The position numbers were made by a program, and so were the translations under genes. Below, piece after piece: positions 38,341 through 46,361 of a DNA stretch of 64,000 nt (positions are counted from its first letter, which is position 1; the number at the start of each line of letters is the position of its first letter). Under the pieces are notes generated by a model that was not told the DNA's origin, searched no databases, and worked only from the letters and a program-made list of their open reading frames with translations. The DNA comes from Streptoverticillium olivoreticuli subsp. olivoreticuli (GTDB lineage Bacteria > Actinomycetota > Actinomycetes > Streptomycetales > Streptomycetaceae), in NCBI RefSeq assembly GCF_003391135.1, contig NZ_CP031455.1:1302001-1366000 (forward strand), in the 5' to 3' direction.

Positions 38341-39330
38341 ATGGCCAGCGCGGTGGAACACCGGTTCGTCGAGGTGAACGGCGTCAGGCTGCACATCGCC
38401 GAGCAGGGGCAGGGGCCGTTGGTCCTGTTGCTGCACGGCTTCCCGGAGTGCTGGTACTCCTGGCGGCACCAGTTCGGGCCGCTGGCGGAGGCCGGGTACC
38501 GGGTGGTCGCGCCGGATCAGCGCGGCTACGCCCGGAGCGAGCAGCCCGACGACATCGCGGCGTACAGCATGCTGCACCTCACCGGGGACGTGGTCGCGCT
38601 GATCCACGCGCTCGGGGAGAGCAGCGCGGTGGTCGTCGGACACGACTGGGGCGCACCGGTCGCGTGGACGACGGCGATGCTGCGTCCGGATGTCGTACGG
38701 GGTGTGGCCGGTCTGAGCGTCCCGCCGATGCCGCGCGGGCCGGTCCCGCCGCTGTCGGCCATGCGCTCGCTGCTCGGCGACGGCTTCTACCAGCAGTACT
38801 TCCAGGAACCGGGTGTCGCCGACGCCGAGTTGGTGCGGGACCCGGCGGCGACGTTCCGCGCGCTCCTGACCGGTGCGTCGGGTGACAGCCCGCTCACCGA
38901 CCCGCCCCGCCCGTGGGTCGTCCCCGAGGGCGGCACGCTCATGGACACCTTGCCGGAGCCGAAGCAGCTGCCCGGCTGGCTCGACGAGGGCGACATCGAC
39001 ACGTTCGTCCGCGAGTACGCCCATCACGGCGAGCGCGCCTTCACCGGTGGGCTGAACTGGTACCGCAACCTCGACCGGAACTGGGAACTCCTCGCGCCCT
39101 TCCAGGGCCGGGGTATCGATGTTCCCGCTCTGTACGTGGCGGGCGACCGCGATCTGGTCCGCGCCTTCCCCGGCGCGGACAAGCTGCTGTCCTCCCTGGA
39201 GCGGACCGTACCGAGGCTGCACCGCAGCCTTACCCTGCCCGGCTGCGGGCACTGGACCCAGCAGGAGCGGCCGGAGGAGGTCAACTCCGCGCTCGTGGAG
39301 TTCCTCGGCGAGCTGGACGCGCGGGGGTGA
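38341..39330 (+). CDS. Epoxide hydrolase (alpha/beta hydrolase)
   Basis: This 329-residue enzyme carries the soluble epoxide-hydrolase signature: oxyanion motif LLLHGFPECWYSWRHQ, nucleophile Asp in VVVGHDWGAPVAW, an internal cap with Tyr residues that can polarise the epoxide (NWYRNLDRNWELL), and catalytic His in LPGCGHWTQQERPEEV. It opens epoxides to diols in the cytoplasm. ATG at 38341 follows GGAGGACGG. The cytochrome P450 gene begins 69 bp after its stop in the same direction; a P450 that epoxidises plus an epoxide hydrolase would be a sensible oxidation-detoxification pair. Confidence 0.93.
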   Translation: MASAVEHRFVEVNGVRLHIAEQGQGPLVLLLHGFPECWYSWRHQFGPLAEAGYRVVAPDQRGYARSEQPDDIAAYSMLHLTGDVVALIHALGESSAVVVGHDWGAPVAWTTAMLRPDVVRGVAGLSVPPMPRGPVPPLSAMRSLLGDGFYQQYFQEPGVADAELVRDPAATFRALLTGASGDSPLTDPPRPWVVPEGGTLMDTLPEPKQLPGWLDEGDIDTFVREYAHHGERAFTGGLNWYRNLDRNWELLAPFQGRGIDVPALYVAGDRDLVRAFPGADKLLSSLERTVPRLHRSLTLPGCGHWTQQERPEEVNSALVEFLGELDARG

Positions 39331-39399
39331 GGCCGCGGGAGGCCGGTGCGGGCACGGCGGGGGTCACCGCGGAGGAGGGTGGCGCTACTGTGCGGCGGC

Positions 39400-40611
39400 A
39401 TGAGCGCAACGTCTGATTTCGCCCCGTGGTCACCGTCGTTCGTCGCCGACCCGTATCCGGCCTACGCGGCGCTGCGCGACCGGGGGCGCGCCCACTGGTT
39501 CGCTCCCACCGGCCAGTGGCTGATCCCCCGCTATCAGGATGTCCAGGCCCTGCTGCGCGACCGCCGCCTCGGCCGTACGTATCTGCACCGCTTCACGCAC
39601 GAGGAGTTCGGCCGGACCCCGCCTCCGGCCGCGCACGAGCCGTTCCACACCTTGAACGGCCACGGGCTGCTCGACCTGGAGGACCCCGCCCACGGCCGGG
39701 TCCGGCGCCTGGTGTCGAAGGCGTTCACCCCGCGTACGGTGAGCGGGCTGGCGCCGTCCGTCGCACGGCTGGCGTCGGAGCTCGTCGCCTCGTTCGTCGC
39801 GGACGGCGGCGGCGACCTGCTCCCGGCGGTCGCCGAACCCCTGCCCGTCGCCGTCATCGCCGACATGCTCGGCATCCCGGAGGGCGACCGTCCGCTCCTG
39901 CGCCCCTGGTCGGCCGACATCTGCGGCATGTTCGAGCTCGATCCGTCCGAGGAGAGCGCCAGGAGGGCCGTACGGGCGTCCCTGGAGTTCTCGGCTTACC
40001 TGCGCGAGCTGATCGCCGCCCGTCGCGCGGCGCCCGGGCCCGATCTCATCAGCGCGCTCATAGCCGCGCACGACGAGGGCGACCGGCTGAGCGAGCAGGA
40101 GATGGTCTCCACCTGCGTCCTGCTCCTCAACGCCGGTCACGAGGCCACGGTCAACACCACGGGCAACGGCTGGCTCGCCCTCCTCCGTCATCCGGAGCAG
40201 CTCGCCGCGCTGCGGGACGATCCGGCGCTCGTGCCCGGGGCGGTGGAGGAGGCGCTCCGCTACGACACCCCTCTGCAGATGTTCGAGCGCTGGGTGCTGG
40301 ACGACATCGAGGTGGGCGGCACCCGCATCCCGCGCGGCAGCGAGGTCGCCCTCCTCTTCGGCTCGGCCCACCACGACCCCGCCCGCTTCGGGTCCCCGTC
40401 CCGCTTCGACATCACCCGTACGGACAACGCCCACCTCGGCTTCGGCGCCGGCATCCACTACTGCCTGGGCGCGTCACTGGCCCGCCTGGAACTCCACGCG
40501 GTCTTCGGCGAGTTGGCGCGGCAGGCGCCGGGGCTCCGGCTCGTCGCGGAGCCCCGGTGGAAGCCGGGATACGTCATCCGCGGGCTCGAGGAGCTCGTGG
40601 TGGAGCTCTGA
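39400..40611 (+). CDS. Cytochrome P450 (bacterial, CYP105/107-like class)
   Basis: This 403-residue soluble monooxygenase shows the I-helix LLLNAGHEATVNTTGNGW (usual AGxET is AGHEAT here), the K-helix ExxR in EEALRYDTPLQMFERW, and the heme-thiolate loop GFGAGIHYCLGASLARLEL with Cys355 as the iron ligand. The I-helix keeps the Thr needed for O2 activation. Its redox partner (ferredoxin) is not encoded beside it. Co-directional with the epoxide hydrolase. Substrate unknown; no polyketide or NRPS gene is present in the window, so secondary-metabolite tailoring is not indicated by context. Confidence 0.95.
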   Translation: MSATSDFAPWSPSFVADPYPAYAALRDRGRAHWFAPTGQWLIPRYQDVQALLRDRRLGRTYLHRFTHEEFGRTPPPAAHEPFHTLNGHGLLDLEDPAHGRVRRLVSKAFTPRTVSGLAPSVARLASELVASFVADGGGDLLPAVAEPLPVAVIADMLGIPEGDRPLLRPWSADICGMFELDPSEESARRAVRASLEFSAYLRELIAARRAAPGPDLISALIAAHDEGDRLSEQEMVSTCVLLLNAGHEATVNTTGNGWLALLRHPEQLAALRDDPALVPGAVEEALRYDTPLQMFERWVLDDIEVGGTRIPRGSEVALLFGSAHHDPARFGSPSRFDITRTDNAHLGFGAGIHYCLGASLARLELHAVFGELARQAPGLRLVAEPRWKPGYVIRGLEELVVEL

Positions 40612-40630
40612 AGCGCGGCGGCGCGGCGCG

Positions 40631-41047
40631 TCACAGGAACAGGTCGAGGGCCTTCGCGCCGTAGGCCGCCTCGGTCATCGCCCGGGTGATGAGCCGGAAC
40701 TCGTTGTCGTCGACGGCGCGCAGGATCTGTTGCAGCGTCACACCGCACCGGCCCACGAGGGAGGTGGCGCACTCCAGGACCGCGAGCTCGCTCCTGGACG
40801 CCGTGAGCGCCCACGGCACGTCGAACAGGCGCCGCCCGACCGCGGTCCAGTCGACTGACGCGTGCGGGCCGGAGCGGTCGATGAGCGACGGACCGCCCGA
40901 GGCGGCTCCGTCCTCCTCGGCGAACCGCCTCAGCCAGTAGCCGTCGCGGTGGGCCCCCAGCAGCCGGGTCGCCGCACGCATCTCCTCACTGCCCACGCCG
41001 TGCACCATGGCCTCGGCCAGCGCCGTCCCACCGCTGGTCACCGTCAT
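40631..41047 (-). CDS. Hypothetical protein (138 aa)
   Basis: Soluble, Ala-rich, mainly helical protein with MRAATRLLGAHRDGYWLRRF, VDWTAVGRRLFDVPWALTAS and a C-terminal LQQILRAVDDNEFRLITRAM. No catalytic motif, membrane segment or recognised domain. ATG at 41047 has GGAG upstream. Its leader contains an unusually strong 14-bp hairpin at 41067-41100. It converges on the P450 gene and diverges from DoxX. Confidence 0.75.
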   Translation of the reverse strand: MTVTSGGTALAEAMVHGVGSEEMRAATRLLGAHRDGYWLRRFAEEDGAASGGPSLIDRSGPHASVDWTAVGRRLFDVPWALTASRSELAVLECATSLVGRCGVTLQQILRAVDDNEFRLITRAMTEAAYGAKALDLFL

Positions 41048-41066
41048 CGCCGTCTCCGTTTCCTCG

Positions 41067-41100
41067 AGTGAAGCGGGGCCCGGGTCGGCCCCGCTTCACT
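41067..41100. repeat. Strong 14-bp hairpin between divergent genes
   Basis: AGTGAAGCGGGGCC (41067-41080) and GGCCCCGCTTCACT (41087-41100) form a perfect stem with a 6-nt loop, 20 bp upstream of the minus-strand gene starting at 41047. As no gene ends here it is not an ordinary terminator. It would fold in the leader of the 138-residue protein and could insulate or attenuate it. Confidence 0.6.
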
Positions 41101-41282
41101 GTGCGGGGCCGCCCCTTCGGAGCTCCGGCGCACACGCCGTGGGTCGCCCGGTCAGCGCCGCCCGCGGCCCGGCCCGTGTCGCGCAGCCGTGCGGCAGACG
41201 CTCGGCAGGCCGGTCCCCCACGGCGGACGTAGGCTGGAAGCGGATCTTCCTGATGTCTGCTCGTCCCCGACGGGAGGCCGCC

Positions 41283-41702
41283 ATGGGCATCCTGGTTCTC
41301 ATCGGCAGAATCCTCTTCGTACTCCTCTTCCTCGGTTCGGCCGTCGGCCACCTCACCAAGACCAGGACGATGGCGGGGTACGCCGCGTCCAAGGGCGTGC
41401 CCGCCGCCACCGCGGCGACGGCGGCCAGCGGACTGCTGCTCCTGGCCGGCGCGCTGAGCGTGGTGCTCGGGGTGTGGGCGGATCTGGGCGCGCTGCTGCT
41501 GGCGGTGTTCCTGGTGCCGACCGCGCTGCTCATGCACCGGTTCTGGCAGGAGACCGACCCGCAGGCGCGCCAGCTGGAGATGATCCACTTCCAGAAGGAC
41601 ATCGCGCTGGCGGGCGCGTGCCTGATGCTGCTCGCGTTCTTCTCGTACGTCGGCCACGATCTGGGACTGACGCTCACGGGGCCGCTGTTCCGCATCGAGT
41701 GA
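41283..41702 (+). CDS. DoxX-family membrane protein
   Basis: The 139-residue protein has four hydrophobic segments: ILVLIGRILFVLLFLGSAVG, then an Ala-rich second helix (ATAATAASGLLLLAGALSVV), LGALLLAVFLVPTALLMHRF, and IALAGACLMLLAFFSYVG. The sequence GHLTKTRTMAGYAASKGVP between helices 1 and 2 and FWQETDPQARQLEMIHFQKD before helix 4 are typical of DoxX/DoxD-like proteins, some of which take part in quinone or thiol redox chemistry at the membrane. ATG at 41283 follows GGGAGG. Stand-alone gene. Confidence 0.9.
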   Translation: MGILVLIGRILFVLLFLGSAVGHLTKTRTMAGYAASKGVPAATAATAASGLLLLAGALSVVLGVWADLGALLLAVFLVPTALLMHRFWQETDPQARQLEMIHFQKDIALAGACLMLLAFFSYVGHDLGLTLTGPLFRIE

Positions 41703-41794
41703 GCCATTTAATTCGAAGGACGGCTTCCGGGACGTGTGTTACGTTCGACGAGTTCGTACGGATCCGGATCGAGGACGAAAGAGAGGTGGGGTCG

Positions 41795-41863
41795 ATGACC
41801 GCGCTCAAGGCCACTGCGACAAGCAGCGCCCGGACCACCCTCACGTCCCGGGCGACGGTCTGA
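41795..41863 (+). CDS. Short peptide (22 aa) with strong ribosome binding site, possible leader
   Basis: ATG at 41795 is preceded by GAGAGGTGGGG and opens a 22-codon frame starting MTALKATATSSARTTLTSRA and ending in TGA. It is Thr/Ala/Ser-rich (13 of 22). It lies 85 bp before the GNAT gene in the same direction, so it could be an upstream leader peptide, or a small independent peptide. The evidence is the ribosome binding site and position only. Confidence 0.4.
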   Translation: MTALKATATSSARTTLTSRATV

Positions 41864-41948
41864 ACCGTCCCTCCTCGCCTCGCTGAGAGCGTGAGCTCGC
41901 GAGGCCGTTCCCGCACGAACCTCACATGAAACGGATCCTCATCCCGTC

Positions 41949-42464
41949 ATGCGTACACGCGACAACTGGATCACCCGCGCCGAGACCGGCGCCGACATCC
42001 CCGCCATCCGCGCCGTCGTCCTCGCGGCCTTCGAGACGCCGCTGGAGGCCGACCTCGTCGACGCGCTGCGCGCCGACTCCTCCTGGATCGACGGCCTGTC
42101 CGTCGTCAGCACCGACGAGGACGGCGAGGTCATCGGCCACGCGCTGCTGACCCGCTGCCATATCGGCGACACCCCGGCCCTGTGCCTGGCTCCCGTCGCC
42201 GTGCGGCCCGAGCACCAGAAGAGCGGTGCCGGCTCGGCCGCCATCCGCGCCGCCCTGGCGGCGGCCAAGGACATGGGCGAGCGCTACGTCACCGTCCTCG
42301 GGCACCCGGCGTACTACCCGCGGTTCGGCTTCACCCGCGCTTCCGCGCACGGCATCGGCCTGACCATCGACGTCCCGGACGAGGCCATGATGGCCCTGGC
42401 CCTGGACGAGACCCACCCGCTGCCGAGCGGCACCGTCCGCTACGCGGCACCCTTCGGGATCTAA
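41949..42464 (+). CDS. GNAT-family N-acetyltransferase
   Basis: The 171-residue protein shows the GNAT fold: ITRAETGADIPAIRAVVLAA at the start, LAPVAVRPEHQKSGAGSAAI with the acetyl-CoA pyrophosphate loop (Q-K-S-G-A-G), and VLGHPAYYPRFGFTRA, the strand-turn with Tyr as general acid in this YhbS-like subgroup. It probably acetylates a small molecule or a protein N-terminus in the cytoplasm. A strong terminator hairpin (42474-42509) follows the stop by 9 bp. Confidence 0.93.
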   Translation: MRTRDNWITRAETGADIPAIRAVVLAAFETPLEADLVDALRADSSWIDGLSVVSTDEDGEVIGHALLTRCHIGDTPALCLAPVAVRPEHQKSGAGSAAIRAALAAAKDMGERYVTVLGHPAYYPRFGFTRASAHGIGLTIDVPDEAMMALALDETHPLPSGTVRYAAPFGI

Positions 42465-42473
42465 CCTGGCGAC

Positions 42474-42509
42474 CGGCCGTGCGAGGGGCACCCACCCCTC
42501 GCACGGCCG
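42474..42509 (+). terminator. Strong hairpin terminator after GNAT gene
   Basis: A perfect 15-bp stem, CGGCCGTGCGAGGGG with its inverse at 42495-42509, and a 6-nt loop begins 9 bp after the GNAT stop. No long T-run follows, as is usual in actinomycetes, where stem strength dominates. Confidence 0.75.
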
Positions 42510-42608
42510 CTTCGGTCCGTCTCCGACGCGCCGGGTCGCCGACCGTCCATCCCACTGCCGCCCGGCGTCCGAAATGTTCACCAGTGGGTGATCTGCGAAG
42601 CTTGTGGC

Positions 42609-43709
42609 GTGACTAGTCGCCTCCGCCTGTCCGCCGCGCACTGGCCCGTCATCGTGCCGCCCCTGGCCGCCCTCGTCCTGGCCCTGACCTGGGGGCGGTC
42701 GCTGTCCGCCGGGGCGGTGGCCCTGGTGAGCTGCTGCCTGGCCGGTGCGGTGCTCTCCGCCGTGCACCACGCGGAGGTGATCGCGCACCGGGTCGGCGAA
42801 CCGTTCGGATCGCTGGTCCTGGCCATCGCGGTGACCATCATCGAGGTGGCCCTCATCGTGACGCTGATGGCCGACGGCGGCGAGAAGAGCAGCACGCTGG
42901 CCCGCGACACCGTCTTCGCCGCCGTCATGATCACCTGCAACGGCATCGTCGGCCTGTCCCTGCTGGTGGGCGCGCTCAGACGCCGGGTGGCGGTCTTCAA
43001 CGCCGAGGGCACCGGCGCGGCCTTCGCGACGGTGGCGACGCTGGCCGGACTGAGCCTGGTCCTGCCGACGTTCACCACCAGCACCCCGGGGCCGCGGTTC
43101 TCCACGGCACAGCTGGTGTTCGCGGCCCTGGCCGCGCTCGTCCTGTACGGGCTGTTCGTCGCAACCCAGACCGTACGCCACCGCGACTACTTCCTCCCGG
43201 TGACGGCGGCCGGCGAGGTCATCGACGGCGACGACCACGCCGACCCGCCCTCCACCCGGACCGCCCTGACCAGCCTCGGCCTGCTCGCCGTGGCCCTGAT
43301 CTCGGTGGTCGGCCTGGCCAAGGGCGTCTCCCCGGCCATCGAGTCCGCGGTGGCCGCCGCGGGCCTGCCCGCCTCGGTCGTCGGCGTCGTCATCGCCCTG
43401 CTGGTCCTCCTCCCCGAGACGATCGCGGCCGTACGCGCCGCCCGCCGGGACCGCGTCCAGACCAGCCTCAACCTCGGCCTCGGCTCGGCCATGGCCAGCA
43501 TCGGCCTGACCATCCCCGCGGTCGCGGTGGCCACGGTCTGGCTGGAGGGCCCGCTCGTCCTCGGTCTCGGCGCCACCCACATGGTGCTGCTCGCCCTCAC
43601 CCTCGTCGTCGGGACCCTGACCGTGATCCCGGGCCGCGCCACCCCGCTCCAGGGCGGCGTGCACCTCTCGCTCCTGGCGGCTTACATCGTGCTCGCGGTC
43701 AGCCCGTGA
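42609..43709 (+). CDS. Calcium/proton antiporter (ChaA/CAX type)
   Basis: This membrane protein of about 366 residues has eleven hydrophobic segments arranged as two repeats. Each repeat contains the acidic CaCA-family alpha motif: GEPFGSLVLAIAVTIIEVAL in the first, and VVIALLVLLPETIAAVRAAR in the second. These Glu residues carry cations across the membrane in exchange for protons. A short cytoplasmic acidic loop (EVIDGDDHADPP) separates the halves. GTG at 42609 (VTSRLRLS) is the likely start; GTG at 42588 is in frame. Monocistronic. Confidence 0.9.
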   Translation: MTSRLRLSAAHWPVIVPPLAALVLALTWGRSLSAGAVALVSCCLAGAVLSAVHHAEVIAHRVGEPFGSLVLAIAVTIIEVALIVTLMADGGEKSSTLARDTVFAAVMITCNGIVGLSLLVGALRRRVAVFNAEGTGAAFATVATLAGLSLVLPTFTTSTPGPRFSTAQLVFAALAALVLYGLFVATQTVRHRDYFLPVTAAGEVIDGDDHADPPSTRTALTSLGLLAVALISVVGLAKGVSPAIESAVAAAGLPASVVGVVIALLVLLPETIAAVRAARRDRVQTSLNLGLGSAMASIGLTIPAVAVATVWLEGPLVLGLGATHMVLLALTLVVGTLTVIPGRATPLQGGVHLSLLAAYIVLAVSP

Positions 43710-43857
43710 GCGAGGCGGCGGCGCTGCCCTGATCCGTCACCCGTTCGTGGTGGCGCGATTCGCCACGGGGGCGGCGGGGCAGGGACCCTGACCCGTACCC
43801 GGCATTCCGCGCCCCGTTCTTCGTCGGTCCCTTTGACCCGGACGTGCCGACAGGAGC

Positions 43858-43881
43858 ATTATTCAACATATGATGAATAAT
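43858..43881. promoter_or_regulatory. AT-rich inverted repeat over the start codon of ABC exporter gene
   Basis: ATTATTCA and TGAATAAT are perfect 8-bp inverted arms around ACATATGA. The 24-bp element spans the ATG codons at 43870 and 43873 and stands out in a GC-rich background. A TetR- or PadR-type repressor bound here would block initiation or elongation; as RNA it would hide the start codon. No cognate regulator is adjacent. Confidence 0.5.
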
Positions 43882-44691
43882 CAGGGCTCCGAACGGAGCC
43901 AGGTGCCCCCGGGCGCCGCCCCGGCCGTCCGGGCCCAAGGGCTGAGCGTCGTGCGCGGCTCCCGGACCGTTCTGGACGGGCTCGACTTCGACATCCCCCG
44001 CGGCCGGATCACCGGGCTCCTCGGGCCGTCCGGCTGCGGCAAGTCCACTCTCATGCGCTCCGTCGTCGGCACCCAGGCCAAGGTGACCGGCACGCTCGAA
44101 GTGCTCGGCCGACCGGCCGGCAGCGCCGGTCTCCGCTCCCGGATCGGATACGTCACACAGAACCCTTCCGTCTACGACGACTTGACGGTCCGCCAGAATC
44201 TCGAGTACTTCGCCACGGTCCTCACCCCCGGCCGCGCCGCCGCCCGGGACCGCCGCGACAACGTCACCCGCGCCATCGAGGACGTCGACCTCACCGGCCA
44301 CGCCGACGCCCTCGCCGGGAACCTCTCCGGCGGGCAGCGCAGCCGTGTCTCCCTCGCGGTCGCCCTGCTCGGCACGCCCGAACTCCTCGTCCTCGACGAG
44401 CCGACCGTCGGCCTGGACCCCGTCCTGCGCCGCGACCTGTGGTCCCTCTTCGGCCGCATCGCGGCGGAGCGCGGCGCGACCCTCCTCGTCTCCTCCCACG
44501 TCATGGACGAGGCCGAGCGATGCTCGCGGCTGCTGCTGATGCGGGAGGGGCGGATCCTCGCCGACGGCTCGCCGGACGAACTCCGGGCCCGTACGGACTC
44601 CGCGACCGTCGAGGACGCCTTCCTCCACCTCGTCGACGACGCCAGGGCCCGGGTCGCGACGCGGGCCGACTCCCCTGAGGAATCCGCCTGA
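43870..44691 (+). CDS. ABC exporter, ATP-binding subunit
   Basis: This 273-residue subunit has Walker A GPSGCGKSTLMRSV, Q-loop YVTQNPSVYDDLTVRQNL, signature LSGGQRSRVSLAVALL, Walker B LLVLDEPTVGLDP and the H-loop in LVSSHVMDEAERC. It is of the DrrA/ABC-2 drug-exporter class. Either ATG (43870 or 43873) may be used. The stop overlaps the permease start by one base. Together they would export a hydrophobic compound, most likely for self-protection; substrate unknown. The promoter region carries an operator-like repeat. Confidence 0.95.
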   Translation: MMNNQGSERSQVPPGAAPAVRAQGLSVVRGSRTVLDGLDFDIPRGRITGLLGPSGCGKSTLMRSVVGTQAKVTGTLEVLGRPAGSAGLRSRIGYVTQNPSVYDDLTVRQNLEYFATVLTPGRAAARDRRDNVTRAIEDVDLTGHADALAGNLSGGQRSRVSLAVALLGTPELLVLDEPTVGLDPVLRRDLWSLFGRIAAERGATLLVSSHVMDEAERCSRLLLMREGRILADGSPDELRARTDSATVEDAFLHLVDDARARVATRADSPEESA

Positions 44692-45428
44692 TGAACGCCT
44701 CCCGCACCCTCGCCACCGCCGTCCGCGTACTGCGGCAACTGCGGCACGACCCCCGTACCATCGCGCTGATGCTCGTCGTCCCGTGCGTGCTGATCGCCCT
44801 GCTGCGGTACGTCTTCGACGCCACCCCCAGGACCTTCGACGCGACCGGTGCCTCGCTGCTCGGCATCTTCCCGCTGGTCACGATGTTCCTGGTGACCTCG
44901 ATCGCCACCCTGCGCGAGCGCACCTCCGGCACGCTGGAGCGCCTGCTCGCCATGCCGCTGGGCAAGGGCGACCTCATCGGCGGCTACGCGCTCGCCTTCG
45001 GCCTGCTCGCCATCCTGCAGTCCGCGCTCGCCACCGCCCTCTCGGTGTGGGTGCTCGGCCTCGACGTCACCGGGTCCCCCTGGCTGCTGCTCCTGGTCGC
45101 CCTGCTCGACGCGCTGCTCGGCACGGCCCTCGGCCTCTTCGTCTCGGCCTTCGCCGCCTCCGAGTTCCAGGCGGTGCAGTTCATGCCGGCCGTCATCGTG
45201 CCCCAGCTGCTGCTGTGCGGGCTCTTCGCCCCGCGCGACACGATGCAGCCGGTCCTGAAGGCGGTCTCCGACGTCCTGCCCATGTCCTACGCGGTCGACG
45301 GCATGAACCAGGTCCTCCGGCACACCTCCGTCACCGGCGACTTCGTCCGCGACGCCGTCATCGTCTCCGGCTGCGCCGTCCTCGTCCTCGCGCTCGGAGC
45401 CGCCACCCTCCGCCGCCGCACCGCCTGA
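44691..45428 (+). CDS. ABC-2 type exporter, permease subunit
   Basis: This 245-residue membrane protein has six hydrophobic segments and the ABC-2 elbow sequence RLLAMPLGKGDLIGGYALAF. A C-terminal family motif is PMSYAVDGMNQVLRH. It would dimerise and pair with the preceding ATPase. Its ATG overlaps the ATPase stop. It converges on the signal peptidase gene with a 12-bp gap. Confidence 0.93.
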   Translation: MNASRTLATAVRVLRQLRHDPRTIALMLVVPCVLIALLRYVFDATPRTFDATGASLLGIFPLVTMFLVTSIATLRERTSGTLERLLAMPLGKGDLIGGYALAFGLLAILQSALATALSVWVLGLDVTGSPWLLLLVALLDALLGTALGLFVSAFAASEFQAVQFMPAVIVPQLLLCGLFAPRDTMQPVLKAVSDVLPMSYAVDGMNQVLRHTSVTGDFVRDAVIVSGCAVLVLALGAATLRRRTA

Positions 45429-45440
45429 CCGGCGGCCGGG

Positions 45441-46244
45441 TCACTGGTGGCGGAAGGTGCCGAGCGCCGGCAGCGTGTCCCACCGGGAGATCGGCCAGGC
45501 CACGGTGAAGGCGCGGCCGACCACGTTCTTCACGGGTACGAAACCACCGCCCGGTTCCTGGACATGGAAGCGCGAGTCCCGGGAGTCGTTGCGGTGGTCG
45601 CCCATCACCCACAGGTGGTCCTTGGGGACCTTGACCGTTCCCACCGGGCTGTCGTCGCACGGGGTGGACCCGGGATAGATGTACGGCTCGTCGAGCGCCT
45701 TGCCGTTGACCTTGACCGGCTCGCCACGGTTGCACTCCACCGTGTCGCCGCCGACCGCGATGACCCGTTTGATCAGGTCCTGCTCCTCGCCGGACGGCAT
45801 CAGCCCGATGAAGCTGAGGACTTTCTGCACGGCGTTCGGGCCATGGACCGGGGTGCCGTCCATCCAGCCGCCCGGGTCGCGGAAGACGACGACCTCGCCG
45901 CGCTCGGGCTCGGAACCGAACCAGGGGGTCAGCTTGTCCACCAGGACCCGGTCACCCGGCTGCAAGGTGTTCTGCATGGATTCGGAGGGGATCGAGAACG
46001 CCTGCACCAGGAACGTCTTGATCAGCAGGGCGAGCACCAGCGCGCATCCGATGAGGAGCGGGAGCTCCTTCCACCACGGGCGCTGCGCACCGGCGCCCCG
46101 TCCGCGTCTGCGCCACCGGCGCCCCGTCGGCCCTGTCGCCGTGGCATCGGCGGCGCCGGGACCGTCATGCGGCGATCGCCCCAGCGTCGCGGCTTCTCCG
46201 CCCGCGGCCCGCCCGTCCGGCGCGCCCTCCTTGTCGTCGGTCAT
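45441..46244 (-). CDS. lepB: Type I signal peptidase
   Basis: This 267-residue enzyme cleaves signal peptides at the outer face of the membrane. It has an N-terminal cytoplasmic region of about 70 residues rich in Arg/Gly, one transmembrane helix (LPLLIGCALVLALLIKTFLV), the catalytic Ser in SIPSESMQNTLQPGD, the catalytic Lys in LIKRVIAVGGDTVE, and box E GDHRNDSRDSR. No C-terminal membrane helix is present, unlike some Streptomyces Sip proteins that have two. ATG at 46244 has GGGGAGGAG upstream; an upstream extension to 46319 is not supported. Confidence 0.95.
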   Translation of the reverse strand: MTDDKEGAPDGRAAGGEAATLGRSPHDGPGAADATATGPTGRRWRRRGRGAGAQRPWWKELPLLIGCALVLALLIKTFLVQAFSIPSESMQNTLQPGDRVLVDKLTPWFGSEPERGEVVVFRDPGGWMDGTPVHGPNAVQKVLSFIGLMPSGEEQDLIKRVIAVGGDTVECNRGEPVKVNGKALDEPYIYPGSTPCDDSPVGTVKVPKDHLWVMGDHRNDSRDSRFHVQEPGGGFVPVKNVVGRAFTVAWPISRWDTLPALGTFRHQ

Positions 46245-46361
46245 CGCCGACTCCTCCCCATGGTCACGTCGAGCGCTGCGATCAGCACTCCCAGTCCATG
46301 AACGAACAGGAGTTCCCAAGGCGTCGTGTGCCGGAATCGGCGAAGCGGCCCGGCCGAGTGG

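Noticed and set aside
38341..40611. Epoxide hydrolase plus P450 as part of a biosynthetic gene cluster
   Set aside because: No polyketide, NRPS, terpene or other core biosynthetic gene is present nearby; a detoxification pair is simpler.
41922..43664. 580-codon minus-strand open frame
   Set aside because: It spans antisense of both the GNAT and the Ca2+/H+ antiporter genes, which are well-supported families.
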